From Propioniciclava sp. MC1595 (GTDB lineage: Bacteria > Actinomycetota > Actinomycetes > Propionibacteriales > Propionibacteriaceae): a stretch of 64,000 nt of DNA. Below are positions 8,065-17,049 of the stretch, piece by piece. The stretch covers positions 186,001-250,000 of the forward strand of contig NZ_CP071870.1 of the NCBI RefSeq assembly GCF_017569205.1. The letters run 5' to 3'. The notes under the pieces are model-generated. The model ran no database searches, was not told where the DNA came from, and worked only from the letters and a program-made list of their open reading frames with translations. The position numbers and the translations under genes were made by a program. Numbering within the stretch: the first letter of the stretch is position 1; each line of letters opens with the position of its first letter.

Positions 8065-8927
8065 CCCTCCTCCTCGCCGTCCTGGCCGCCATGCTCCTCG
8101 TGGGCGGCATCGTCATCCTGGCGGCGGTCGCCGCGGGGGTGCTGGTGCAGCGGCCGCGGCGGGCCGGGGCGTCCACAGGCCTGTGGAAGAAGGCTGTGGA
8201 CAAGCTGGCCGGGTTGTCCAAGCGCTCCCGCCTGACGATCGCTGTCGGACTGGTCGCCGGGGTGGTGGCCACCCTGTGGACGGGCTGGCCCCTGATGCTC
8301 GTCGTGGTGCCGGTCGCGGTGGTCGGCGTGCCGCACCTGCTGTCGGCGCCCAAGCAGGACCAGATCGAGCTGCTGCAGGCCCTCGACCGCTGGGTGCGCG
8401 GCATGACGGCCACGATGGCCACGGGCAAGTCGATCACCGACGCGCTGCGGCTGTCGGCCCGGACGCCCCCGCCCCTGTTGGCGGACCACCTGGTCCTGCT
8501 CATCCGACGGCTGGACGATCGCTGGCCCGCCCCGCAGGCGCTGCTGGCGCTGGCCGACGACCTCGACTCGCCCGACGCGGACGCGGTGCTGGCCAGCCTC
8601 GTCCTGGCCGCCCACCGCGGCGGGACGGGCGCCACGTCGACCCTCGCCGCCCTGGCCGACACCATCCAGGAGCGGCTCAAGGCGCTGCGCGAGATCGAGT
8701 CGGAGCGCTCGAAGCCCCGCGCGGTCGTCAAGCAGGTGACGATCATCACGCTGGTGCTGCTCAGCGGGTCGCTGCTCCTGGCGCGCGACTTCTTCGCCCC
8801 CTACGGCACCCCGGTCGGGCAGGCGCTGCTCGCCGGGCTGATCGCCGCCTACGTCGGCTCGCTGGTCATGCTGCGCAAGATGACGCTGCCCCGCGAGCGC
8901 CACCGCATCCTGAGGAGCCTGTCGTGA
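8061..8927 (+). CDS. tadB: TadB-like inner-membrane platform protein
   Basis: A 288-residue type II secretion F-family protein. TadB and TadC together form the membrane platform on which TadA acts. One N-terminal segment (residues 2-25) and a second around 55-85 are followed by the cytosolic GspF helical domain (DRWVRGMTATMATGKSITDA), then two C-terminal segments. The start is GTG 8061, overlapping the tadA stop as GTGA. The downstream gene overlaps in the same way. Confidence 0.88.
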   Translation: MTLLLAVLAAMLLVGGIVILAAVAAGVLVQRPRRAGASTGLWKKAVDKLAGLSKRSRLTIAVGLVAGVVATLWTGWPLMLVVVPVAVVGVPHLLSAPKQDQIELLQALDRWVRGMTATMATGKSITDALRLSARTPPPLLADHLVLLIRRLDDRWPAPQALLALADDLDSPDADAVLASLVLAAHRGGTGATSTLAALADTIQERLKALREIESERSKPRAVVKQVTIITLVLLSGSLLLARDFFAPYGTPVGQALLAGLIAAYVGSLVMLRKMTLPRERHRILRSLS

Positions 8928-9814
8928 CGGCCCTCTCGCTGATCCTGCCCGGGGCGGTGCTCGCGCTCGGGCTCGTGCTCGTCGTTGCGTCGTTCCGGCC
9001 CCAGCACGCCCGCCTCGGCGACGCGCTCGCCGTGTTGACCGACCGGGCGCCAGCCATCACGCCGGTCGAGGACGCGTCGGGTGCGCAGGGCGTCGAGCGG
9101 CTGGGGGAGTGGTGGGTCCGTTCGCGCCAGGTCGTCGCGCCGCCCGACCTGGAGCGCCAGCTGCGCCTGCGCGGCCGCTCGCTGACCCGGCACTACGCCT
9201 ACAAGCTGCTCGCCGCGGCGGGCGGGTTCCTGCTGCCGCTCGTCGTGGGGATGGTGCTGTGGCTCGGGTTCGGGGAGTCCCCGTTGATGCCGGTCGTGTT
9301 CAGCCTCGCGCTGGCGATCGTGGGCTTCGTCACGCCCGACCTGATGCTGCGCGGCGCCAGCGCCGAGGCGTCCGAGGACGCCACCGAGGCCCTGCTGGCC
9401 TTCTTCGACCTCGTCACCCTCGAGCGGCTGGCCAACCAGTCGGGCACCCAGGCCCTGCACGCGGCCGCGGCACTCTCCGACGTCCCGGTGTTCGCCGACA
9501 TCCGCGCGGCACTCGAGCGCGCCCGGCTCCAGCAGCGCGCACCCTACACCGACCTCAAGGAGCTCGGCCGCGAGCTCGACCTGCCCGCCCTGCGCGACCT
9601 CGCCGATGTGATGCGCCTCGACGAGTCGGGGGCCTCGCTCTCGACCGCCCTGCGCGCCCGCGTCAAGGAGCTGCGCGACGGCCACCTCACCGCCATGAAG
9701 ATGGCGGCCTCCGAGGTCTCGGAACGGATGACGATGTGGATGGTTGTCCCCAGCCTCGTCTTCGGTTTGTTCTTTCTCGTGCCCCCGCTCCTTACACTCG
9801 TCAGTAGCGGTTGA
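8924..9814 (+). CDS. tadC: TadC-like inner-membrane platform protein
   Basis: A 296-residue second F-family platform protein. It has an N-terminal membrane segment, a double segment at about residues 88-140, the GspF domain (FFDLVTLERLANQSG, ALRARVKELRDG) and a C-terminal segment near the end (VVPSLVFGLFFLVPPLLTL). GTG 8924 overlaps the tadB stop. It is the last of the tightly overlapping assembly genes; a 32-base gap with a strong ribosome site then precedes the pilin, which fits a higher demand for pilin. Confidence 0.88.
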   Translation: MTALSLILPGAVLALGLVLVVASFRPQHARLGDALAVLTDRAPAITPVEDASGAQGVERLGEWWVRSRQVVAPPDLERQLRLRGRSLTRHYAYKLLAAAGGFLLPLVVGMVLWLGFGESPLMPVVFSLALAIVGFVTPDLMLRGASAEASEDATEALLAFFDLVTLERLANQSGTQALHAAAALSDVPVFADIRAALERARLQQRAPYTDLKELGRELDLPALRDLADVMRLDESGASLSTALRARVKELRDGHLTAMKMAASEVSERMTMWMVVPSLVFGLFFLVPPLLTLVSSG

Positions 9815-9846
9815 CCCACCCACCACCCCCGAAGGAGAACCGTCAC

Positions 9847-10092
9847 ATGTCCACCACGTCCTTGTTGAACACTGCCCTGGTCCACCGTGCCGTCGGCACG
9901 GCCCACCTGGTCCCCACGCGGCTGCGCGCGCTGCTGCGCCCCCGCGACGAGCGCGGCCTGTCCCAGTCCACCGAGCAGGCGCTGCTCGTCGCCGCGGCCA
10001 TCCTCGTGGCCGGCGCGATCGGCATCGGGGTCTGGAACTTCGTGCAGTCGAAGCTGTCCGGCGGCGGCGTCACGATCACCGGCGGCCCGTAG
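9847..10092 (+). CDS. Flp-type pilin candidate
   Basis: An 81-residue protein with a long basic leader (residues 1-36), then a type IV pilin-like start: GLSQSTEQALLVAAA, with the conserved Glu six residues after the Gly, running into a single hydrophobic helix and a short Gly-rich tail. The size and its place just after tadC fit the major Flp pilin, which a TadV-type prepilin peptidase would cleave after the Gly. No peptidase gene lies in this window. ATG 9847 is preceded by GAAGGAGA, the best ribosome site in the operon; an upstream in-frame ATG at 9811 overlaps the tadC stop and is not favoured. Confidence 0.8.
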   Translation: MSTTSLLNTALVHRAVGTAHLVPTRLRALLRPRDERGLSQSTEQALLVAAAILVAGAIGIGVWNFVQSKLSGGGVTITGGP

Positions 10093-10460
10093 TGAACCGC
10101 CCCGACAGAGGGATGTCGGGGTCCGTGCAGTGGGCGATCCTCGTCCCCGTCATCCTGCTCACCGTCCTGGGCGCGATCCAGGTCGGTCTGTGGGCGTACG
10201 GGCGCACCGTCGCCTCCCACGCCGCGATCGCGGCCGCTGAGGAGGCGGCGCTGCTGGGGGCGTCCGAGGCGGACGCCCGGGCCCTCGGCACCGAGATCGC
10301 CTCCGGCGGGGGGCTCACCGACATCCAGGTGCAGCTCGTCGTCGACGCCAACAACGCCCGCGCCACCGTGCGCGGCCGCATGCCCACCTTCGTCGACCTC
10401 GGCCAGACCCGCGTCCGCGAACAGGCCACCCGCCCCCGGGAGCAGGTGACCCGGCCATGA
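10092..10460 (+). CDS. TadE-like pseudopilin
   Basis: A 122-residue TadE-family minor pilin. After a short basic leader the protein has one N-terminal hydrophobic helix (VQWAILVPVILLTVLGAIQ) and a small extracellular part rich in Ala. The usual Glu at the helix start is replaced by Gln-Trp here. GTG 10092 shares one base with the pilin stop. Its stop overlaps the next ATG by four bases. Confidence 0.78.
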   Translation: MNRPDRGMSGSVQWAILVPVILLTVLGAIQVGLWAYGRTVASHAAIAAAEEAALLGASEADARALGTEIASGGGLTDIQVQLVVDANNARATVRGRMPTFVDLGQTRVREQATRPREQVTRP

Positions 10461-10897
10461 CGACGACCGGACGCCGGGGCGAGCGCGGCATGTCGATCTC
10501 GGTCGAGCTGGCCATCCTGTTGCCCGCGCTGGTGGTGATCATCGCGCTGCTCGTGGGCGCCGGACGCCTCGCGCTCGCCCGCATCTCCGTCCAGCAGTGG
10601 GCCGACTCCGCGGCGCGGACGGCGACGCTGGCCCGCGACGCCCACTCGGCCCAGGCCCGCGCCCACGCGGTGGTGGCCTCCGACGCCGGGGGCTCCGACC
10701 TGCGGTGCGCGGGCGGCTGGCAGCTCACCGTCGACACCGGGGCGTTCGCGCTCCCGGTCGGCCAGCCGGGCACGGTGCGCACCACCGTGCGCTGCCCGGT
10801 CGCCATGGCCGACCTGCTCCTGCCGGGGGTCCCCGGCACCATCCTCGTCGAGGCCGACGCCTCGTCGACACTCGATCGCTACCGAGGGAGAGGCTGA
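10457..10897 (+). CDS. TadE/TadF-like pseudopilin
   Basis: A 146-residue second TadE-type protein. The leader ends GERGMSISVELAILLP, the classic TadE processing and Glu motif, followed by a single membrane helix and an extracellular domain with two Cys (around residues 77 and 115) that could form a disulphide. Such minor pilins prime assembly or cap the fibre. It overlaps the preceding gene by four bases and the following gene by one. Confidence 0.85.
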   Translation: MTTTGRRGERGMSISVELAILLPALVVIIALLVGAGRLALARISVQQWADSAARTATLARDAHSAQARAHAVVASDAGGSDLRCAGGWQLTVDTGAFALPVGQPGTVRTTVRCPVAMADLLLPGVPGTILVEADASSTLDRYRGRG

Positions 10898-13695
10898 TGA
10901 TGCGTCGCATCCTGGCCCTGGCCGCCGTGCTCGCCACCGTCGTGGTGCCACCGTGGCTGCTGCTCGCCTGGGGTTTCACCGACTGGTCGGCCATCGGCCT
11001 GTGGAGCGCCACCGACGTCCGGGTGCTGCTCGGCGCCCTGACCGTCGTGGGGTGGCTCGCCTGGGCGGTGTGGGTCGCCGCGCTGGGCATCGAGTTCGCC
11101 AGCGCGCTGGCCGGGCGCCGCGTCCGGTTCACCCTGCCCGGGTTCGCGCTCCCGCGCGCGGTCGCCTCGGCCCTGGTCACCACCATCCTCGCCTCCGGGG
11201 CGGCCTCGCTCGCCCACGCGGCCCCGCCGCCCGTGGCGTCGGTCACCCAACAGGCGGTGCCGGTCGCCCAGCCCCAGCCGGTCGCGCTGGCCCAGGTGGT
11301 CGAGGCCCCCGCGGTCGCGACGGGCCCGACCCACACCGTCGCCCCGGGTGATGAGCTCTGGAGCCTCGCCGAGCGCTACTACGGCGAGGGCGCACGCTGG
11401 CGCACGATCGTCGCCGCCAACCCGTCGTTGCAGTCCGACCCGATGGCGCGGCTGGTGCCCGGCACGGTGCTGTCGGTGCCCGACCCGGTGGTGCTCGTCA
11501 CCGTGCGCACCGGCGACACCCTGAGCGGCATCGCCCGCACCCACCTCGGCGACCCCGACCGCTGGCCCGAGATCCACGCGCTCAACACCGCGCGCATCGC
11601 CGACCCCGACCTCATCCTCCCCGGCTGGGTGCTCAAGGTGCCGATGGTCTGGCAGGCGGGTGTGGTCCCGGTCGCCCCGGCCCCGGTGCCCCTGCCGGAG
11701 TCGGCCCCCGAGGCCGCCGGCGAGGACAGTGCCGCCGGCACCGGCGCTTACAGCGGCGCCGATTCCGTCGACGCCCCGGCCGAGGCTGGCGCCACCACCG
11801 GCTCGGCCGGGCCCACGGCGTCCCTGCTCGCCCCCGAGACCGACGCTGGGCCCGCCGCCGGCCTGCTGGGCGGGATGACCGCCCTGTCGGCCGCCGCCGT
11901 GATCGGCGGCATCGGGGTGCGGCGCCGGGTGCAGGCGCAGGCGCGGCCGCTGGGCCGGCGCTACGCCCAGCCGACCGGCGAGCTCTCCCGGTACGAGGCC
12001 GCCCTGGCCCAGACCGTTCCCGCCGAGGCGGGCCCTGACCGCTCGCGCCTGCTCGAGCGCGCGCTGCGTCTGCTCGCCCACCACTGGTGGCAGGCGGGCC
12101 AGCCCGCGCCCACGCTGGTGCACGCGCTGGTCGGTCCCGACGACCTGGAGTTCGTGCTGCGCGCGCAGCCGTCCTCGGTGCCCGACGGGTTCACGCTGCT
12201 GGGCGAGAGCGTCGCGGTGCGCTGGTCCGTGCTGGCGACCCTCGCTGACGTCGACCACCCCGTCGCCTGGCCGGCGTTGGTGACGCTCGGGGAGCGTGAG
12301 CCCGGCCACCTCGTGATGGTCGACGTCATGTCGGCCGGCGTGCTCGGGCTGCGCGACGAGGGTGGTGAGGCGTCCGAGGTGCTGTCGGCGATGCTCGTCG
12401 AGCTGGCGTGCGCGCCGTGGGCGTCCGAGCTGGGCCTGCTGGTCGTCACCGCCGACCCGCAGTTCGCCGACGCCGCCGGGGAGGGCCGCATCGTCTGCGA
12501 CCGCGAGGTCGAGGACGGCGTGGCCACCGTGGAGCGGCTCGTCCGGCAGCGCTCGCGCTTCATCGCCGAGGGTGGGTGGGACGGCGGACGCCTCGACCCC
12601 GACCTCGCCGAGGGGTGGTCGGCCCAGGTGGTCCTGTTCGAGGTCGCGCCCGACGCCGACCAGCTCGCTCGGCTCGAGGCCGCCGTCTCCGGCAACCCGT
12701 GCGGCGTGGCGGCCGTGGCGGTGGTCGATGCGGACCGCGGGACGTCCATCGACTGGGTGCTGTCGACGTCGGGGGGAGTGCGCCGCCTCGCCGACCCCGA
12801 CACCGAGATCACCCCGCAGCGGGTCCCGGCCGGCACGCGCCGGGCGCTCGCCGACCTGTACCGCCTCGCCAACGACGCCACCACCGAGCGCGCCCCGTGG
12901 TGGCAGTCCCCCTCGGAGGACGACGTGAACATCATCGCCCTGCGTCCCGTGCCGGACCCGGCCCCGAAGACCGGCCCGCGCCTGAACCTGCTCGGCCCCG
13001 TCGAACTGGTCGACACCGCCGGAACCCCGCCGGGCCGGGCGGTGCGCCAGTGCGTCGAGTACTGCGCGTGGCTGCTGCTCCACCCGGGCAGCACCCCGCA
13101 GCAGATGGGCGCGGCCCTGCTCGTGGCCGACGGCACCCGGCGTTCGAACATGAGCCGCCTGCGCACCTGGCTCGGCGCCGACGCCGCGGGCGACCTCTAC
13201 CTGCCCGACGCGTACTCGGGGCGGATCAGGCTCCACGACGAGGTCACCTCCGACTGGGACGAGCTGCTCCTGCTCACCGCCGGCGGCGTGAACCGCCAGC
13301 CGCTCGACCGCCTGCTCGCCGCCCTGGAGCTGGTGCGCGGGGCACCCCTGGCCGACGCGGCGCCGGGCCAGTGGGGCTGGGCCGAGGAGTTCCGCACCGA
13401 CGCGGCGGCGCTGGTCCGCGACGTCGGGGTCATGGCCGCGCGCGCCGCCCGGGAGCGCGGCGACCTGGACACCAGCCGCTGGGCGGCCAACCGTGCACTC
13501 GTGGCCGCGCCCGACGACGAGCTGCTGCTGGGGGAGCGGATCCGCACCGAGCACGCGGCCGGCCGCGCCGACGAGGTCGTACGCCTCGTGGCCCGCGTCA
13601 CCCGCACCGCACGCACGCTCGGCGTCGACCTGCTGCCCGAGACCGTCGACCTCTGCCAGGAGGTGGTCGAGGGGCGCCTGCGGGCGCGCGCGTGA
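10897..13695 (+). CDS. LysM-BTAD multidomain membrane protein closing the Tad operon
   Basis: A 932-residue protein that joins envelope and DNA-binding-type modules. It has three hydrophobic segments in residues 1-105, two LysM domains (about 146-195 starting HTVAPGDELWSLAERYYG, and 200-250 with RTGDTLSGIARTHLG), a Pro/Ala/Glu linker, and a fourth segment (about 318-340). A long cytosolic region follows, then an OmpR-like winged helix plus bacterial transcriptional activator domain in the last 240 residues. LysM binds peptidoglycan; BTAD is the SARP/AfsR regulatory fold. It starts one base before the preceding gene ends. Proteins of this layout recur in actinobacterial Tad loci. Whether it regulates transcription from the membrane or anchors the pilus is unknown. 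Confidence 0.85.
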   Translation: MMRRILALAAVLATVVVPPWLLLAWGFTDWSAIGLWSATDVRVLLGALTVVGWLAWAVWVAALGIEFASALAGRRVRFTLPGFALPRAVASALVTTILASGAASLAHAAPPPVASVTQQAVPVAQPQPVALAQVVEAPAVATGPTHTVAPGDELWSLAERYYGEGARWRTIVAANPSLQSDPMARLVPGTVLSVPDPVVLVTVRTGDTLSGIARTHLGDPDRWPEIHALNTARIADPDLILPGWVLKVPMVWQAGVVPVAPAPVPLPESAPEAAGEDSAAGTGAYSGADSVDAPAEAGATTGSAGPTASLLAPETDAGPAAGLLGGMTALSAAAVIGGIGVRRRVQAQARPLGRRYAQPTGELSRYEAALAQTVPAEAGPDRSRLLERALRLLAHHWWQAGQPAPTLVHALVGPDDLEFVLRAQPSSVPDGFTLLGESVAVRWSVLATLADVDHPVAWPALVTLGEREPGHLVMVDVMSAGVLGLRDEGGEASEVLSAMLVELACAPWASELGLLVVTADPQFADAAGEGRIVCDREVEDGVATVERLVRQRSRFIAEGGWDGGRLDPDLAEGWSAQVVLFEVAPDADQLARLEAAVSGNPCGVAAVAVVDADRGTSIDWVLSTSGGVRRLADPDTEITPQRVPAGTRRALADLYRLANDATTERAPWWQSPSEDDVNIIALRPVPDPAPKTGPRLNLLGPVELVDTAGTPPGRAVRQCVEYCAWLLLHPGSTPQQMGAALLVADGTRRSNMSRLRTWLGADAAGDLYLPDAYSGRIRLHDEVTSDWDELLLLTAGGVNRQPLDRLLAALELVRGAPLADAAPGQWGWAEEFRTDAAALVRDVGVMAARAARERGDLDTSRWAANRALVAAPDDELLLGERIRTEHAAGRADEVVRLVARVTRTARTLGVDLLPETVDLCQEVVEGRLRARA

Positions 13696-13762
13696 GGCTG
13701 GTCGTCCGCCGCCGCAACGGGAACACGCCGGTGTGAGACAGTGCGTGCCAAGGAGGACACCG

Positions 13763-15180
13763 ATGTCGACCGCACCGATCGCCACGTGGGGCGACCCCGC
13801 CCACCTCGCGTGGCTGGAGGACCACCGCACGCAGCTGCTCGACTTCTACGCCCCCGAGGTGTGCCGCGCCGAGGGCGGCTACCACTGGATCGGCAACGAC
13901 GGCCACGCCGTCGGTCTGCCCGACGGCTGGTCCGTGGATCACGTGCCCGGCCCGGCGCTCGGCGAGGCATCCTTCATCCACCCCGCCGAACCACCTGCCG
14001 GCGTGATCGCCGACCTTGCGGAGTGGCTGGCGCGTTGCCCCGCCGTCGACCCACGGTGGCGCGACGTGACCCGCTTCGCGTGGTGGACCCTCGGGGTGAA
14101 CACCCTCGTCCTCGACGCCCCAGCCGGGCTGAACCGCGCCGTCGTGCCCTCGAAGATCGGCTACGTGGGCCTGTGGCAGTGGGACGCCTACTTCATGGCG
14201 ATCGGGTTGCGCCACGGCGATCCCGGCCTCGCCCGCGAGCAGCTGCGCATCGCGCTCGCCCACCCCAGCACCTCCGGCCAACTGCCCGACGTCGTGCACG
14301 AGGACGGCATCCTCGCCTCCTCCGACGACCTCCCCCCCCGGGCGACCTCGAGAATCTCCGTGCGATGGCCTCCCCCAGCCTCGCCCACACCGCCGTCCCC
14401 CTCACCAAGCCGCCGCTCACGGCGCTGGCCGTGGCCCTCATGGGTGACCAGTCGGTCGTCGACGAGTTCCTCGCCACGATGCTGGCGGCGCAGGAGTGGT
14501 GGTACCGCGACTCGGCCCCGGCCGGCCGCCCCGCCTACCTGCACCCCTACTCGTCAGGCCTGGACGACTCCCCGATCTTCGACCACGAGGCGATCCTCGT
14601 CTCCCCCGACCTGTCGGCCTACCTCGTCTTGGCGGACCGGCTCATGGCCGGCTGGCTGCGCGAGCGCGGCCGCGACGCGGAGGCCGAGCGCTGTACCGCC
14701 CGCGCCGATGCCGAGCTGGCGGCCCTCATCGAGTCGTGGAACGGGGAGTTCTTCCCCAGCGTCGGCGAGGCGGGCGACGTCGTCGCCTCCGAGGCCATCG
14801 TCTCGCTCATGCCGCTGCTGGCCGACGGCCTGCCGCCGCACCTCGTGGACGGCATCGTCGCAGCCATCGAGGACCCGACCAGGTTCGCGACCGCGCATCC
14901 GCTCCCGACCGTGGCCGTGCGCGACCCCGACTTCTCCGAGACCCGGATGTGGCGCGGCCCCGTCTGGGTCAACACCAACTGGCTCGTCGCGCAGGGGCTT
15001 CGCCGCCAAGGGCTGATCGACAAGGCCGAACGCCTTGAGCGCGCGACCCTCGAACTGGTCGCGGCGCAAGGACCCAACGAGTACTTCCGCCCCGACACCG
15101 GGGTCAAGCCCCCGAGGGCCACGACGGTGTTCGGATGGTCCGCCGCGCTGACCGTCGATCTGGCGGTGGCCCACTCCTGA
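13763..15180 (+). pseudogene. MGH1/GH63-like glycoside hydrolase, broken by a one-base frameshift
   Basis: Two frames together encode a single enzyme of about 472 residues resembling mannosylglycerate/glucosylglycerate-type hydrolases of GH63. The first frame runs from ATG 13763 (AAGGAGG at 13750-13756) and contains the KIGYVGLWQWDAYFM motif; the second begins near 14340 and contains GRPAYLHPYSSGLDDSP and MWRGPVWVNTNW. The break is at a run of eight C at 14332-14339. One extra C restores a continuous reading through LPPPGDLENLRAMASP. It is either a sequencing error in the homopolymer, a true lesion, or a phase-variable tract. The substrate is not known. Confidence 0.8.
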
Positions 15181-15202
15181 GCCCCGGTCTAGGGTGGTCG
15201 CC

Positions 15203-17011
15203 GTGACCTTCCTCGGCCAGCCCCACCACGACCCCTCCGAGCTCTACGTCTCGGACCCCCACCCCCACCGGGGCGACACCGTCGAACTGCGCGTGCGCGT
15301 GCCCGCCGGCCAGGTGGCAGCGGTGCACCTGCGGCACATGCACGACGGCGAGGCGGCGTTCGTCGCAGCCGCGCCCACCGACGGGCCCGGGCCCGACGAG
15401 TGGTGGGCCGCCCGGGTGCTGGTGGACAACCTGACCCTCCAGTACCGCTGGTTCCTCGTCATGGCCGACGGCGGCACCGCTTGGCTGAACGGCTCCGGCG
15501 TCCACCGTCGAGACGTCACCGACGCGGCCGACTTCCGCCTCATCACCACCGCCGCGCCCGCCTGGGTGGCCGACGCCGTCGTCTACCAGGTCTTCCCCGA
15601 CCGGTTCGCGCGCAGCGCCCGCGCCGACGTGCGGCCGACTCCCGAGTGGGCACATGGCGCCCGCTGGGACGAGCCGCTGCGCACCTACGACCAGCAGCAA
15701 CACCGCCAGATCTACGGCGGCGACCTCGACGGCATCATCGAGCGCCTCGACCACATCGCCTCGCTGGGCGCGACCGTGCTCTACCTCACACCCGCGTTCC
15801 CGGCCGACACCAACCACCGCTACAACGCCAGCACGTTCGACCGGATCGACGACCTGCTGGGCGGCGACGACGCCATGCGCCGGCTCATCGACGCCTGCCA
15901 CGCCCGCGGCATCCGGGTGATGGGCGACTTCACCGCCAACCACACCGGCGCGACGCACGAGTGGTTCCTCGCCGCGCAGAACGATGGGAACGCCCCCGAG
16001 CGCGACTTCTACTACTGGACCGACGAGTACCCCGGCTACGCCTGCTGGCTCGGGTTCAAGTCGCTGCCCAAGCTCAACCACGCCTCGCCCGGGCTCACCG
16101 AGCACCTCTACGGCGAGGATGGCGTAATCCGACGCTGGCTACGGTTCGGGCTCGACGGGTGGCGCATCGACGTGGCCAACATGACCGGCCGCCTGGGCGG
16201 GATCGACCTCAACCGCGAGGTCGCCGCGCGGACCCGCGCCGCCGTCGACGCCGAGGGCGACCGCTGGCTGGTGGCCGAGCACTTCTACGACCTCCACCAC
16301 GACGTCGACGGCAGCACCTGGCACGGCGCCATGAACTACGCAGCGTTCTCCCGGCCCGTGTGGGGCTGGCTCGAGCGGCCTTCGACCAATGCCGAGGACG
16401 CCCACTTCTCGGTGACGCGGCTGCTGCCGTCGATCGACGGACCGGCGATGATCGAGACGATGGCGGAGTTCATGGCGCAGGTCCCCTGGGCCGTGACGAC
16501 GGCGTCCTTCAACATCGTGGGCAGCCACGACACGGGTCGGATCCGCTGGCGGGTGGGCGACGAGGGTCGCGCCATCGCCGCGCTGGGCCTGGCCCACACG
16601 CTGCCCGGCGTGCCGATGGTCTACTACGGCGACGAGATCGGTCTGGTCGGTGAGACCGGCGAGTACGGGCGCCGCCCCTTCCCGTGGCAGGCCGAGGAGA
16701 CGTGGGCGACCGGCACCCTCCAGGCAGTGCGCGAGCTGGGCGCGCTGCGGCGCGACTCGCACGCCCTCCGCCACGGCGGTCTGCGCTGGATCGGGGCGAC
16801 GGAGGACGCCGTCGCGTTCGTGCGTGAGTCGCGGCAGGGGTCGGCGCTGGTGGTCGCCGCTCGCGAGGCGACCGGGCAGAAGACCGTTCCGACGGCGCTG
16901 CTGCCGGGCATCGAGTCCGGCCGCCTGGCGCTCGGCAGCGGGATCCGGGTCGAGGGCAACCAGGTCGTGATGGAGGCCGAGCGCGGGGGCATCGCCGTCT
17001 GGGTCTGGTGA
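15203..17011 (+). CDS. GH13 alpha-amylase-family glucosidase (neopullulanase/cyclomaltodextrinase-like)
   Basis: A 602-residue enzyme with an N-terminal beta-sandwich (about residues 1-110), a (beta/alpha)8 catalytic barrel and a C-terminal beta domain. The four GH13 regions are visible: DFTANHTG (I), GWRIDVANM with the nucleophile Asp (II), WLVAEHF with the acid Glu (III) and IVGSHDTGRI (IV, where the usual NHD is SHD). The layout fits maltodextrin-active enzymes; the missing Met/Cys signal suggests a cytosolic location. GTG 15203 is chosen because TAGGGT at 15190-15195 ends seven bases earlier, giving a leaderless mRNA. A hairpin at 17021-17049 follows the stop. Confidence 0.9.
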   Translation: MTFLGQPHHDPSELYVSDPHPHRGDTVELRVRVPAGQVAAVHLRHMHDGEAAFVAAAPTDGPGPDEWWAARVLVDNLTLQYRWFLVMADGGTAWLNGSGVHRRDVTDAADFRLITTAAPAWVADAVVYQVFPDRFARSARADVRPTPEWAHGARWDEPLRTYDQQQHRQIYGGDLDGIIERLDHIASLGATVLYLTPAFPADTNHRYNASTFDRIDDLLGGDDAMRRLIDACHARGIRVMGDFTANHTGATHEWFLAAQNDGNAPERDFYYWTDEYPGYACWLGFKSLPKLNHASPGLTEHLYGEDGVIRRWLRFGLDGWRIDVANMTGRLGGIDLNREVAARTRAAVDAEGDRWLVAEHFYDLHHDVDGSTWHGAMNYAAFSRPVWGWLERPSTNAEDAHFSVTRLLPSIDGPAMIETMAEFMAQVPWAVTTASFNIVGSHDTGRIRWRVGDEGRAIAALGLAHTLPGVPMVYYGDEIGLVGETGEYGRRPFPWQAEETWATGTLQAVRELGALRRDSHALRHGGLRWIGATEDAVAFVRESRQGSALVVAAREATGQKTVPTALLPGIESGRLALGSGIRVEGNQVVMEAERGGIAVWVW

Positions 17012-17020
17012 CACGCGACA

Positions 17021-17049
17021 GCGACCCCCGGCGTAGTGCCGCGGGTCGC
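17021..17049 (+). terminator. Hairpin after the GH13 gene
   Basis: GCGACCC (17021-17027) pairs with GGGTCGC (17043-17049), with an inner CGGC/GCCG pairing and a five-base loop, starting ten bases after the GH13 stop. It overlaps the 5' end of the open frame annotated as the AGE remnant, which supports the view that this frame has lost its true start. Confidence 0.75.
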
